Shown piece by piece: positions 8,108 to 16,666 of a DNA stretch of 64,000 bases. The notes beneath the pieces were generated by a model. The model was not told the origin of the DNA. It saw only the letters and a list, made by a program, of their open reading frames with translations, and did not search any database. The stretch comes from Planococcus lenghuensis (GTDB lineage Bacteria; Bacillota; Bacilli; Bacillales_A; Planococcaceae): NCBI RefSeq assembly GCF_001999905.1, contig NZ_CP019640.1:3204001-3268000 (forward strand), in the 5' to 3' direction. A program made the position numbers and the translations under genes. Numbering within the stretch: position 1 is the first letter of the stretch; the number at the start of each line of letters is the position of its first letter.

Positions 8108-8133
8108 GTTAGAATCTCCCTTTCTCCGGGTAT
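8108..8133 (+). promoter_or_regulatory. Sigma-B-like stress promoter
   Basis: GTTAGA (8108-8113), a 14-base spacer and GGGTAT (8128-8133) fit the sigma-B pattern GTTTAA-N12-15-GGGTAT. They lie 39 bases before a DUF948 gene, whose B. subtilis homolog ytxG is a sigma-B target. Confidence 0.6.
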
Positions 8134-8172
8134 AGTAATAAAAATTTGTTCAGAGTCGAAGGAGGATGCGGA

Positions 8173-8664
8173 ATGGAAGAAGAAGTGTGGTATTACATAG
8201 CACTCGGAATCATCGTCGCGGGGATTGCGGCAGTCATCATCGCTGCTGCCATGTCAATGAAAGCGATCAAAGGACCCATGAAAGAAATGAAGAAGTCGGC
8301 GGATGACCTGAAGGAACGGATGGACCGGTTTCAATTGGAAACGACTGCCCTGCAGCATAATGTGCAGGAACTGACAGATGACATGAAGTATAAAACAACA
8401 GCGATTTCTGTACTGACCAATGCAGTGAAAGGTACGGTCAACTCGGTTCTGGATTTGAACGCCTCCATTCGGTCGATTACAGCGCATATTACCGAGCGGA
8501 CAGACCGGGATCCCAAGCAGCAGAAAGAGACGAACCGCTTCGTCGATACAGCGATGGATCTTGTTGATTTGGTGAAAGAGTCAAATACATTGAAGCCCCA
8601 TTCGTACACGACGCATTCGGAACGGATCATCATCCGGGAAGAACCATCAGATAGAATCCGTTAA
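8173..8664 (+). CDS. DUF948 (YtxG-like) general stress protein
   Basis: A small protein of 163 residues with one N-terminal membrane segment (YYIALGIIVAGIAAVIIAAA, about residues 7-26). A long charged coiled coil follows (about 30-115), with KGTVNSVLDLNASIRSITA in the middle typical of DUF948. The function is unknown; the family is linked to general stress. AAGGAGG seven bases before the ATG at 8173 fixes the start; an earlier in-frame codon at 8146 lacks one. It sits downstream of a sigma-B-like promoter and ends at a strong terminator, so it is monocistronic. Confidence 0.8.
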   Translation: MEEEVWYYIALGIIVAGIAAVIIAAAMSMKAIKGPMKEMKKSADDLKERMDRFQLETTALQHNVQELTDDMKYKTTAISVLTNAVKGTVNSVLDLNASIRSITAHITERTDRDPKQQKETNRFVDTAMDLVDLVKESNTLKPHSYTTHSERIIIREEPSDRIR

Positions 8665-8680
8665 TCCACATGCGAATAAC

Positions 8681-8718
8681 AAAAGGGTGACCCCTCCAGT
8701 TTTAGGGTCACCCTTTTT
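8681..8718. terminator. Bidirectional hairpin terminator
   Basis: AAAAGGGTGACCC pairs with GGGTCACCCTTTTT around an 11-base loop, between the convergent DUF948 and purine permease genes. Confidence 0.88.
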
Positions 8719-8721
8719 CAT

Positions 8722-10017
8722 TTAGCCCATTGCATGAAACACGAAGTTCATAAAGAACAATGCAGCAATGATATATAGCGGAATCGATACGTCACGCGCT
8801 TTGCCGATCGCGATTTTCAGAATCGGATACAAGATGAAACCGACTGCGATTCCATCTGCGATGCTGTACGTAAACGGAATAAGCGCGATGATCAGCAATG
8901 CCGGGAAGCTCTCACTGAAATCCGACAGATCCAAGTGACGGATGTTCTGCAGCATCAGCCCGCCAATGATGATCAGGATCGGCGCAATAGCACTGTCCGG
9001 AATCACTTTAATAAGCGGGATGAAGAACGTCGATAGCAGAAACAGAATCCCGAACACAATGGCTGTAAGGCCGGTCCGGCCCCCTGCCGCTGTGCTTGCA
9101 GTCGTTTCCACCGTCGCCACTGTCGGGCTCGTGCCGAAAATGCCGGACAGCATCGTCGAGATTGACGTCGCCTGAAATGATTTCTTATACGCTTCCGGGC
9201 GGCCGATGAATGCCGTATGGCCATGGACAAGTCCGATGTTTTCAAACACAAGGACCATGGTCAGTGAGAACACAGCAATCCAGAACGGGAACGTCAGCAA
9301 GCTGTCGAACGACAATGCACCGAATACGCCAAGGTAATCGGATAACACAAATGGCTGCTGTTCCTGTCCCACACCGGTGATTCCAAACAGGAGACCGATG
9401 ATCGTTCCGGCTACGACAGTGATGAGGAAATTCCCCGGCACATTGCGGACAAATAAAATGATGGCAATCAGGAAAGTCAGCGCTGTCGCCTGCACATACG
9501 GATCCGTCAGTGAACCAAGCACGAGAATGACGCCGTCCCCCTGCTCCACGATGCCGCCTTTTTCAAGACCGACGAGAATGAGGAACATTCCGAGCCCGAC
9601 GGTGATGGCTTCTTTGAGCGAATGCGGAATCGCCGCACTCAGCAGCCCGCCCATGCGAGTGAACGCCACCAGCATGAAAATCAGGCCGGAAACGAATACT
9701 GCAGCGAGCGCTTCCTGCCACGTCAGTCCCATTGACTGGACCATCGTATAAGCGAATAACGCATTGATCCCCATGCCCGGAACGAGCAGAATCGGCGCAT
9801 TCGCCCAGAAGCCCATCAGAAATGCGCTGACGACCGATACGAAAATCGTTGCCAGTATTGCGCCTTCCAGCGGGATTCCCGCTTCCGATAAAATCAGTGA
9901 ATTTACGGCAATGATGTAGATAAGTGTGAAAAAACCGATCAGTCCGGCCATGATTTCCGTCTTCACATTCGTGCCGTACTTTTCCAGCCCGAATCGGTTA
10001 TTTAACCAATTGTTCAT
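8722..10017 (-). CDS. NCS2-family purine permease (AzgA/PbuG/PbuO type)
   Basis: A 431-residue, roughly 12-14-segment membrane carrier for hypoxanthine, guanine or adenine. The start YGTNVKTEIMAGLIGFFTL, ILLVPGMGINALFAYTMV, the VGLGMFLILVGLEKGGIV segment and TVATVETTASTAAGGRTG in the second half are hallmarks of the AzgA subgroup. AGAAGGAATATGA precedes the ATG. A good sigma-A promoter lies about 75 bases upstream, and I see no purine riboswitch core in the short leader, which holds only a small hairpin (10062-10077). B. subtilis PbuG and PbuO are equally close by eye. Confidence 0.9.
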   Translation of the reverse strand: MNNWLNNRFGLEKYGTNVKTEIMAGLIGFFTLIYIIAVNSLILSEAGIPLEGAILATIFVSVVSAFLMGFWANAPILLVPGMGINALFAYTMVQSMGLTWQEALAAVFVSGLIFMLVAFTRMGGLLSAAIPHSLKEAITVGLGMFLILVGLEKGGIVEQGDGVILVLGSLTDPYVQATALTFLIAIILFVRNVPGNFLITVVAGTIIGLLFGITGVGQEQQPFVLSDYLGVFGALSFDSLLTFPFWIAVFSLTMVLVFENIGLVHGHTAFIGRPEAYKKSFQATSISTMLSGIFGTSPTVATVETTASTAAGGRTGLTAIVFGILFLLSTFFIPLIKVIPDSAIAPILIIIGGLMLQNIRHLDLSDFSESFPALLIIALIPFTYSIADGIAVGFILYPILKIAIGKARDVSIPLYIIAALFFMNFVFHAMG

Positions 10018-10091
10018 TCATATTCCTTCTTAAAAAAATAGCCCTCTCCCTACCCGCTTTTCCTGAAACAAATCAGGCAAGCCAAGAAATA

Positions 10092-10120
10092 ATATTAGGG
10101 ACAGAGCAAAGAAAAGTCAA
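10092..10120 (-). promoter_or_regulatory. Sigma-A promoter of the purine permease gene
   Basis: On the minus strand: TTGACT (10115-10120), 17 bases, TAATAT (10092-10097). Both boxes match consensus at five of six positions. Confidence 0.7.
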
Positions 10121-10178
10121 GAGAAGAGCTTACCGGCTGTCAAAAGCGGAAATTTTAGATTAGCAGAGATTAGGGACT

Positions 10179-10321
10179 ATTTGCCAGAAGTAGAGGGTTA
10201 TTCGCCAAACTCCGGTTCCATTCGCCAAAACTGGCAACCTATTCGCCAAACTCCGGTTCTATTCGCCAAAACTGGCAACCTATTCGCCAAATTCCGGTTC
10301 CACCTGCCAAAGCCAGGTTCC
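10179..10321. repeat. Seven-unit 20/21-nt tandem repeat array with alternating unit types
   Basis: The units start at 10179, 10200, 10220, 10241, 10261, 10282 and 10302. Type A (20 nt, ATTCGCCAAACTCCGGTTCC) and type B (21 nt, beginning ATTCGCCAAAACTGGCAACC) alternate A-B-A-B-A in the middle, with diverged units at both ends. CCGGTT of an A unit can pair with AACTGG of the next B unit, so each A-B pair can fold as a hairpin. The array lies between two purine/nucleoside transporter genes; a reading frame through it looks accidental. Confidence 0.88.
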
Positions 10322-10339
10322 TGGCCCCGTTCTCTTGAA

Positions 10340-10375
10340 CTAAAAAATCGCCGGCCCGTTTCCGGACCGGCGATT
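10340..10375 (-). terminator. Terminator of the nucleoside permease gene
   Basis: On the minus strand, AATCGCCGGTCCGGAAACGG continues into a GC-rich stem (10346-10375) that is followed by TTTTTTAG. Confidence 0.88.
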
Positions 10376-10388
10376 CTCTTTCATTCAA

Positions 10389-11603
10389 TTAAACGAACAT
10401 ACCTGCAATCGCTGCGCTCAGAAGTGATGCGAGCATACCGGCTGCAACGGCACGCATGCCGAGGCGGGCAATATCCGGGCGTCGGGATGGTGCAAGACCG
10501 CCAAGACCGCCAAGCAGAATGGCGAGCGAGCTCAAGTTGGCAAATCCACACAGAGCGAACGATACAACGATCACCGTCTTCGGTGACAGTTCTTCGATCA
10601 TCGGCGCAAACGCAGCGTAGGCTACAAATTCATTGAGCACAAGTTTCTGGCCGATAAAACTTCCTGCCAGCACGGCTTCATCCCACGGAACACCAATTGC
10701 GAACGCGAGCGGCGCAAAGATGAAACCGAGAATGCCTTGCAGTGTCAGATCACCAAAACCGAACGGTTCACCGATAAAGCCGATAATTCCGTTGACGAGT
10801 GCGATCAATGCAATGAAGGCAAGGAGCATCGCGCCAACATTAAGCGCGAGCTGCAGACCGACGCCTGCACCGCGCGCGGCTGCGTCGATAACGTTGACGG
10901 TTTCTTCGTCTTTTTCAAGTTCTACAGGATCAGTGTGCTTTGGTTCTTCTGTTTCCGGTAAAATCATTTTCGCCATGATCAGACCGGCTGGCGCAGCCAT
11001 AAAGCTCGCCGCAAGCAAATATTCAAGCGGAACTCCGAGAAGTGCATAACCAGCAAGCGTAGAGCCGGCGACTGACGCAAGACCGCCTGTCATGATAGCG
11101 AATAATTCCGATTGCGTCATATTTCCGATGAACGGCCGGACAACCAGCGGCGCTTCAGTCTGGCCGACGAAAATATTCGCAGCAGCCGACATGGATTCCG
11201 GACGGCTCGTGCCAAGCATTTTAGCCAGCAATCCGCCCAATAATTTGATAATGACCTGCATGATTCCCAAGTGATACAGCACCGCAATTAAGGACGAGAA
11301 GAAGATGATGATCGTCAGCACCTGAAACGCAAAGACAAATCCGAACTCCTCTACGTTCGCTGCAGGACCGAATACAAACGAAATTCCCTCACCTGCATAA
11401 TCAATGATATTCTGGACGCCTTCAGCGAATGTCTGGAGCGCCGCTCTTCCGGCTTCCCATTCCAGCACGACAAATGCAAATGACAGCTGAATCGCCAAGC
11501 CCACTAAAATCGTGCGCGGGTTGATCGACTTGCGTTTTGATGACAATAAAAACGCGATACCGAGTACCACGATAATCCCTAAGATTCCCCATAAGAAATT
11601 CAC
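10389..11603 (-). CDS. nupC: Concentrative nucleoside transporter (NupC-like)
   Basis: A 404-residue CNT-family nucleoside/proton symporter. The N-terminus has three hydrophobic segments, followed by the family signatures VGQTEAPLVVRPFI, FAIMTGGLASVAGSTLAGY, VPWDEAVLAGSFIGQKLVLNEF and ALCGFANLSSLAILLGGLGG. The start is a GTG with GAGGTG seven bases before it. The upstream region holds a -10 box, a cre-like site and a palindrome, so carbon and nucleoside control are likely. Nearby genes fit nucleobase and nucleoside uptake. Substrate preference (pyrimidine or purine) is not readable. Confidence 0.9.
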   Translation of the reverse strand: MNFLWGILGIIVVLGIAFLLSSKRKSINPRTILVGLAIQLSFAFVVLEWEAGRAALQTFAEGVQNIIDYAGEGISFVFGPAANVEEFGFVFAFQVLTIIIFFSSLIAVLYHLGIMQVIIKLLGGLLAKMLGTSRPESMSAAANIFVGQTEAPLVVRPFIGNMTQSELFAIMTGGLASVAGSTLAGYALLGVPLEYLLAASFMAAPAGLIMAKMILPETEEPKHTDPVELEKDEETVNVIDAAARGAGVGLQLALNVGAMLLAFIALIALVNGIIGFIGEPFGFGDLTLQGILGFIFAPLAFAIGVPWDEAVLAGSFIGQKLVLNEFVAYAAFAPMIEELSPKTVIVVSFALCGFANLSSLAILLGGLGGLAPSRRPDIARLGMRAVAAGMLASLLSAAIAGMFV

Positions 11604-11629
11604 AAATTTACACCTCGATTGAATGATAG

Positions 11630-11655
11630 TTAAAACGCTTCCACAAGAGAGTATA
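11630..11655 (-). promoter_or_regulatory. nupC -10 box and downstream cre-like site
   Basis: On the minus strand the -10 box TATACT (11650-11655) is followed by TGGAAGCGTTTTAA (11630-11643), which matches 12 of 14 positions of the catabolite-responsive element TGWAANCGNTNWCA. Its location just after the start site would fit CcpA repression. Confidence 0.45.
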
Positions 11656-11668
11656 ACAGGTTTTCCTT

Positions 11669-11690
11669 GGTTGTCGGTCGTCAGACAACC
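11669..11690. promoter_or_regulatory. Palindromic operator candidate upstream of nupC
   Basis: GGTTGTC-N8-GACAACC is a perfect 7-bp inverted repeat overlapping the -35 region of the nupC promoter, where no good -35 hexamer is seen. An activator or repressor of nucleoside uptake may bind here; the protein is unknown. Confidence 0.4.
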
Positions 11691-11754
11691 GATTTAGTGA
11701 ATTAGGTGCATGAGAATTTGAAAGGTTTGTGAACTCTCGAAACCAATAAAAAAA

Positions 11755-11808
11755 GAACCTGCTTGTCAAGCCGGTGCCAAAAGGCTTTTCAGCTTAACAA
11801 GCAGGTTC
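11755..11808 (-). terminator. Long hairpin terminator
   Basis: A perfect 12-bp stem (GAACCTGCTTGT with ACAAGCAGGTTC) encloses a 30-base loop that can form its own small stem. On the minus strand it is followed by TTTTTTT, so it ends the gene at 11876-12202. Confidence 0.85.
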
Positions 11809-11875
11809 AGCGTTTTTCATTTTATTTGTGCCTATCGAGTGTCGGTCAAACTGCAAAAAGCAGCATCAGGGAGCC

Positions 11876-12202
11876 TCATTCCGCTGACCGTTTCTTTTCC
11901 ATCTCTTCCTGGCTGATCCGCTCCACCGGAAATTTATCCGATAATTGATCGATTTGCTTGAGGGCTTCTTTGTAAAATTCCATATCCGTGAATTCATCCG
12001 CATAGTAAAATGAACCATTCCCGGTCTCTAGCAAGAGGCGAACGGCCTGCGTCGCCTGATTGCCGACATCTTCATCCCCGACAACCGGACCGCCCGGCTG
12101 TCCATCGATCTCCAGCAGATAAGCCGTGCCATTCACGCCATCCTGTTTCGCTTTATCTGCAAACTCAAGCACTTCCTGCATATCTTTTGCTGTTTCCCGC
12201 AT
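11876..12202 (-). CDS. Small acidic cytosolic protein of unknown function
   Basis: I do not recognise this 108-residue protein. It starts MRETAKDMQEVLEFADKAK, has a central YLLEIDGQPGGPVVGDEDVG and QAVRLLLETGNGSFYYADEF, and ends in a charged helix. There is no signal peptide or membrane segment. GAAAGGAGCG seven bases before the ATG at 12200-12202 supports the gene. It has its own terminator and is divergent from the 5-oxoprolinase operon. The mix of helix and beta-like hydrophobic segments suggests a small soluble fold; no function is assigned. Confidence 0.7.
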   Translation of the reverse strand: MRETAKDMQEVLEFADKAKQDGVNGTAYLLEIDGQPGGPVVGDEDVGNQATQAVRLLLETGNGSFYYADEFTDMEFYKEALKQIDQLSDKFPVERISQEEMEKKRSAE

Positions 12203-12315
12203 CGTATCCGCTCCTTTCAAAACTAGCTCTAATTTAAGTATTCACTTTCGCTTCATTCCCTAAACCCGTATACTTGTCAATGAAGTCAGAAAACTCTGCG
12301 TAAGGAGATATGCAA

Positions 12316-13014
12316 ATGACTTACACATTTACGTCGCTTGGCGACCGGGCAGTCATGATCGAAGCCGCCTCTGAGATCGGTTCCGATGCACAGCGCCAGG
12401 TCCGGATGATTACAGCCTTACTGGAATCAGAATCCCCTTCCTGGGTTCTTGAATACATTCCTGCCTTCACAACAGTCGCCATCTTCTATGATCCCATGCT
12501 ACTTACATACCGGCTGGCAGTTCAGCAGCTGCAGACATTGCTGAACCGGCTGGCAGAGAATCGGCTTCCGGCTGCACGCACGATTGAAATTCCGGTATGC
12601 TATGGCGGTGAATTCGGACCGGACTTAGCATTCGTCGCTTCCCATAACAATCTCACTGAAGAGGATGTCATCCGCTTGCATACAAGCGGCGAATATTCCG
12701 TCTATATGATCGGCTTCGCACCTGGCTTCCCTTTCCTTGGCGGCATGCCGGAACAAATCGCTGCACCCCGAAAAGATTCACCGCGCCTTCGCATTCCGGA
12801 ACGGACAGTCGGAATCGCGGGCAAACAGACCGGTATTTATCCGATTGAGACGCCTGGCGGCTGGCAGCTGATCGGCCGAACTCCACTCCGCCTTTTCTTA
12901 CCGGAAAATGAAGTGCCAAGCCTTCTTCAGGCGGGCGATTCAATTACATTCAAAGAAATTTCAAAGGATGAGTACTATGCATATAAGGAGCAGTCCCATG
13001 CTGAAGATCAATAA
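12316..13014 (+). CDS. pxpB: 5-oxoprolinase subunit B (KipI family)
   Basis: PxpB is one of three subunits of the ATP-dependent prokaryotic 5-oxoprolinase, which opens pyroglutamate to glutamate. In B. subtilis its homolog KipI inhibits the sporulation kinase KinA. The family core YSVYMIGFAPGFPFLGGMPE and VGIAGKQTGIYPIETPGGWQ are present. AAGGAG eight bases before the ATG at 12316 is better placed than the ATG at 12310. It overlaps pxpC by 17 bases, so the operon is tightly coupled. Confidence 0.92.
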   Translation: MTYTFTSLGDRAVMIEAASEIGSDAQRQVRMITALLESESPSWVLEYIPAFTTVAIFYDPMLLTYRLAVQQLQTLLNRLAENRLPAARTIEIPVCYGGEFGPDLAFVASHNNLTEEDVIRLHTSGEYSVYMIGFAPGFPFLGGMPEQIAAPRKDSPRLRIPERTVGIAGKQTGIYPIETPGGWQLIGRTPLRLFLPENEVPSLLQAGDSITFKEISKDEYYAYKEQSHAEDQ

Positions 13015-13987
13015 AGGCGGCCTCCAGACAACGGTCCAGGATTCAGGCCGCTATGGCTTGCAGAAATTCGGCGTTATCACAAACGGTGCCATGGATCCGT
13101 ATGCATTCCGCATTGCGAATATCCTCATAGGGAACACAGAATTCGAAGCGGCTCTCGAAATCACGCTCGCAGGACCGGTGATTGAGTTTGAGCAGGACGC
13201 TATGATTGCGTTATGCGGCGGAGACCTCTCACCGGTAATCGATGGACAGAATGCAAAAATGTGGCGGCCGCTGTTCGTTCCAAAAGGCAGCACATTAACA
13301 TTTGGCGCACCGCGAACTGGCACCCGGGCTTATTTAGCGGTTGCCGGGGGAATTGATGTGCCGGAAATCATGGGCAGTAAATCGACGTATCTGCGGGCGG
13401 GCATCGGCGGATTCAAAGGGCGGGCACTTGAAGCGGGAGATGAACTGACTGCCGGCCGGCTCTCTTCCCGGCAATCCGCCCTCCTGGCTGCCCATAGCAA
13501 GAATAATGTGTGTCAGCCCAGCTGGTCTGTTGCATCTCTTTCTTACTCCGCTGAACCGGTGATTCAGGTAATGGAGGGAAGACAATTCAGCTTGTTTGAC
13601 AGCCGGAGCAGAGATCATTTTTTCCAGGAGACATTCTCCATATCGGTCCAGTCTGACCGGATGGGCTGCCGGCTGGAAGGTGTGTCATTGCATTTGGAAG
13701 AAACCCAGGAATTGATCTCCGAAGCAGTTGCGTTCGGATCTGTCCAAGTTCCGCCGGACGGCAATCCGATCGTTTTATTGGCAGACCGGCAAACAACTGG
13801 CGGTTATCCGAAAATCGGTCAAATCGCTTCTGTCGATCTTCCGCTGGTCGCTCAGTTAAAACCGGGCGACCGGCTTCACTTCCAGAAGATCAGCCTCGAA
13901 GAAGCCCAGCAGCTTTACCGGGCACAAGAACAGCTGATCCGGCAGCTTAAGACCTCAATTCGATTAAAGCAGGAGGAATGGATATGA
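12998..13987 (+). CDS. pxpC: 5-oxoprolinase subunit C (KipA family)
   Basis: The biotin-dependent-carboxyltransferase-like subunit of 5-oxoprolinase. It starts [20 protein letters not shown] and has [20 protein letters not shown], the [19 protein letters not shown] stretch, [10 protein letters not shown] and [16 protein letters not shown], all typical of the family. The start at 12998 has AAGGAG eight bases upstream inside pxpB; earlier in-frame ATGs do not. At 329 residues it is normal length. Its stop overlaps the pxpA start (ATGA). Confidence 0.92.
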   Translation: MLKINKGGLQTTVQDSGRYGLQKFGVITNGAMDPYAFRIANILIGNTEFEAALEITLAGPVIEFEQDAMIALCGGDLSPVIDGQNAKMWRPLFVPKGSTLTFGAPRTGTRAYLAVAGGIDVPEIMGSKSTYLRAGIGGFKGRALEAGDELTAGRLSSRQSALLAAHSKNNVCQPSWSVASLSYSAEPVIQVMEGRQFSLFDSRSRDHFFQETFSISVQSDRMGCRLEGVSLHLEETQELISEAVAFGSVQVPPDGNPIVLLADRQTTGGYPKIGQIASVDLPLVAQLKPGDRLHFQKISLEEAQQLYRAQEQLIRQLKTSIRLKQEEWI

Positions 13988-14754
13988 CATTTCAAGTGGA
14001 CATAAATTGTGATATGGGAGAAAGTTTCGGTGCCTATTCAATGGGACGGGACGCGGAGATTCTGGACTATGTGACATCGGCTAATATTGCCTGCGGGTTC
14101 CATGCGGGTGACCCGCCGACGATGCGAAAAACCGTAAAACTCGCCCTCGAGAAAAATGTCGGGATCGGCGCTCATCCGGGGCTTCAGGATCTAGCCGGGT
14201 TTGGGAGGCGCACGATGAATATTTCGCCCCGGGAAGCATACGAACTGACGGTTTATCAAATCGGGGCATTGGCGGGTTTCGTGAAAGCGGAAGGTGCACA
14301 GATGCAGCATGTAAAAGCACACGGTGCTTTCTATAACATGGCCGCAAAGGATGCCTCCCTTTCAGAAGCAATTGCAGAAGCCGTATACGATGTGGACCCG
14401 CAGCTGATTTTATTCGGCTTGTCGGGGAGCGAATTGATTAAGGCGGGGAATAAAACCGGACTCCGGACAGCGAGCGAAGTGTTCGCAGACCGTACATACC
14501 AGCAGGACGGCTCGCTCACTTCCCGGTCGGAACCGAATGCGTTACTGACCAATACCGAGGCTGCCATAAACCAGGTCATCCGCATGGTCAAGGAGCAAAA
14601 AGTACATTCTGTTCAAGGTCTGGATATCGGGTTGCAGGCAGATACGATCTGCATTCATGGCGATAAACCGACGGCACTTGATTTTGCTATGCATATTTCA
14701 GCATCATTAAAAGAAGCCGGAGTGGACGTCACAAAAATACGGGATGTTCTTTAA
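13984..14754 (+). CDS. pxpA: 5-oxoprolinase subunit A (LamB/YcsF family)
   Basis: PxpA is the LamB/YcsF subunit of 5-oxoprolinase. The N-terminus [35 protein letters not shown]-like region, [31 protein letters not shown] and [19 protein letters not shown] match the family closely. AGGAGG seven bases before the ATG at 13984 is preferred to the ATG at 13978, one base from it. With pxpB and pxpC it should clear pyroglutamate formed spontaneously from glutamine. A carrier gene follows 23 bases later. Confidence 0.94.
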   Translation: MTFQVDINCDMGESFGAYSMGRDAEILDYVTSANIACGFHAGDPPTMRKTVKLALEKNVGIGAHPGLQDLAGFGRRTMNISPREAYELTVYQIGALAGFVKAEGAQMQHVKAHGAFYNMAAKDASLSEAIAEAVYDVDPQLILFGLSGSELIKAGNKTGLRTASEVFADRTYQQDGSLTSRSEPNALLTNTEAAINQVIRMVKEQKVHSVQGLDIGLQADTICIHGDKPTALDFAMHISASLKEAGVDVTKIRDVL

Positions 14755-14777
14755 TCCATCAAGCAAAAGGAGCATTT

Positions 14778-15968
14778 ATGAAAAATTCTAACCGCAGTAT
14801 TTTACTGGGAGCCGCATTTCTGATGGCCACTTCCGCTATCGGACCCGGATTCCTGACTCAGACCACTGTTTTTACTGAAACCCTTCTTGCATCATTCGGT
14901 TTTGTCATCTTAATTTCCATCATTATTGATATTGGCGCACAGATGAACATCTGGCGGATTATCGCCATGGCGGAAATGCGGGCACAGGACATCGCAAATG
15001 CCGTTCTTCCAGGGCTTGGCTACTTCCTGGCTGTACTGGTTGTCATGGGTGGCCTTGCATTCAATATCGGGAACATCGCCGGCGCGGGCTTGGGGCTGAA
15101 TGTATTGTTCGGCATCTCTCCTGCAATGGGGGCACTGCTGAGCGGCATTCTGGCGATCGGCATCTTTCTGATCAAGGAAGCCGGCCGGGCAATGGACCGG
15201 TTCGCCCAGCTGCTCGGCTTTATCATGATCGCGCTGACCCTGTATGTGATGTTCACGGCCCAACCGCCTGTTGGTGAAGCAGTGGCCAGAACATTCGCCC
15301 CTGATACGATTGATATTCTCGCTATTGTTACGCTCGTCGGCGGAACAGTCGGCGGCTACATTACATTTGCCGGCGGGCATCGCTTGATTGATGCCGGATT
15401 GAGCGGTAAAGCTGCACTTCCTGAAGTGACTCGGAGCTCCGTCTATGCAATCGGTGTCGCTTCCATCATGCGGGTCTTTCTGTTTCTTGCTGTTCTTGGC
15501 GTTGTTTCCCAAGGACTGGCACTGGATCCTGATAATCCGCCTGCATCGGTTTTCCGGCTGGCGGCCGGCGAAGTCGGCTACAAGATCTTCGGCGTGGTCA
15601 TGTGGTCGGCGGCTGTCACTTCCGTCGTCGGAGCAGCGTATACATCCGTTTCATTTATCCGGACATTCAGCCCTGTACTCGAGAAGTATCATCGCTGGCT
15701 CATCATTTCATTTATCATCATCTCCACCATTGTCTTCGTGTCCATCGGGCGTCCGGTTCTGATCCTGATTCTGGTCGGTTCGCTGAATGGCCTGATTCTC
15801 CCGATTGCGCTTGGTGTCATGCTTGTAGCTGCACACCGCGCTGATATTGTTGGGGAGTACAAGCACCCGGTGTGGATGACGGCATTTGGTGCAATTATCG
15901 TGATAGCCATGGCCATTCTCGGAGCCTATGCACTTATGAACGGGATTCCGCAGCTCTTCCGCACATAA
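14778..15968 (+). CDS. NRAMP-like membrane carrier of the YcsG type
   Basis: A 396-residue protein with about 11 membrane segments related to NRAMP metal carriers. GAAFLMATSAIGPGFLTQTT corresponds to NRAMP segment 1, where true metal carriers have D-P-G-N; here the region reads I-G-P-G-F, without the metal-binding Asp and Asn. B. subtilis YcsG sits in the same oxoprolinase cluster. The changed site and context suggest an organic substrate such as pyroglutamate, but that is inference. AAAGGAG precedes the ATG and a hairpin terminator follows. Confidence 0.85.
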   Translation: MKNSNRSILLGAAFLMATSAIGPGFLTQTTVFTETLLASFGFVILISIIIDIGAQMNIWRIIAMAEMRAQDIANAVLPGLGYFLAVLVVMGGLAFNIGNIAGAGLGLNVLFGISPAMGALLSGILAIGIFLIKEAGRAMDRFAQLLGFIMIALTLYVMFTAQPPVGEAVARTFAPDTIDILAIVTLVGGTVGGYITFAGGHRLIDAGLSGKAALPEVTRSSVYAIGVASIMRVFLFLAVLGVVSQGLALDPDNPPASVFRLAAGEVGYKIFGVVMWSAAVTSVVGAAYTSVSFIRTFSPVLEKYHRWLIISFIIISTIVFVSIGRPVLILILVGSLNGLILPIALGVMLVAAHRADIVGEYKHPVWMTAFGAIIVIAMAILGAYALMNGIPQLFRT

Positions 15969-15996
15969 ACGCCTGTCATGTACGCAGGTTCTTCCT

Positions 15997-16035
15997 GGCC
16001 CTGTTGCAGTAATCTCCCTGCAACAGGGCCTTATT
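15997..16035 (+). terminator. Terminator of the pxp operon
   Basis: GGCCCTGTTGCAG pairs perfectly with CTGCAACAGGGCC around an 8-base loop, followed by TTATTT. Confidence 0.82.
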
Positions 16036-16224
16036 TGCTAAAGTTCTACTAAAAAGTATATAAAAGTGGTTTAATAACTCCCTTTTTTGGTTATACAGTA
16101 GTATTACACGTTATGTTATGCAAAATTGTCCAATTGAAGAGTTTTCTGCCCACAGTCCATTTTATTTGTGCAGATAAATCCCAATTGCCGCCGTTTGAAT
16201 TTTAAACGAAAGGGGTTTTTTTTA

Positions 16225-16623
16225 ATGAAAAAAGTAATTACGTACGGCACATTCGATCTCCTGCACTATGGCCATATCAACATTCTGAAGCGGGCAAAAC
16301 AGCATGGTGATTTTCTTGTTGTTGCGCTGTCCACAGATGAATTTAATGCTATTAAAGGAAAGGAAAGCTACTTTAAATATGAAGAACGAAAACAGCTTTT
16401 AAATGCGATCCGCTATGTCGATCTGGTTATCCCGGAAGAAAGCTGGGATCAGAAAGCGCGTGACATTCAAAAATACGATATTGATTGTTTTGTCATGGGA
16501 AATGACTGGGAAGGAAAATTTGATTTTCTGAAGAAGTATACAGAAGTCGTCTATCTCCCCCGGACACCTGAAATTTCAACAAGCAAGATCAAAGATGACC
16601 TCGGATTCGGCTCCACCGGCTAA
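16225..16623 (+). CDS. tagD: Glycerol-3-phosphate cytidylyltransferase
   Basis: TagD/TarD makes CDP-glycerol from CTP and glycerol-3-phosphate for teichoic acid synthesis. The nucleotidyltransferase motifs YGTFDLLHYGHINILKRAK (HxGH) and the C-terminal RTPEISTSKIK (related to ISTTxIK) are both present, as is CFVMGNDWEGKFDFL. AAAGGGG precedes the ATG at 16225; an upstream in-frame ATG at 16168 has no ribosome site. At 132 residues the length is standard. The following gene is a CDP-glycerol-dependent polymerase, which uses this product. Confidence 0.95.
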   Translation: MKKVITYGTFDLLHYGHINILKRAKQHGDFLVVALSTDEFNAIKGKESYFKYEERKQLLNAIRYVDLVIPEESWDQKARDIQKYDIDCFVMGNDWEGKFDFLKKYTEVVYLPRTPEISTSKIKDDLGFGSTG

Positions 16624-16666
16624 GTCCGGGGCCGTTTCTCAGTTAGGAGCGTGAAGGAAACCCTTG

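Noticed and set aside
10018-10120. Purine riboswitch upstream of the NCS2 permease
   Set aside because: The short leader lacks the conserved purine-aptamer core; only a small CCTGA/TCAGG hairpin is seen.
10179-10321. CRISPR array
   Set aside because: The units are directly adjacent without unique spacers and no cas genes are present in the window.
10181-10636. A 151-codon frame crossing the 20/21-nt repeat array
   Set aside because: It runs through repeats, the terminator and into the antisense of nupC, with no ribosome site.
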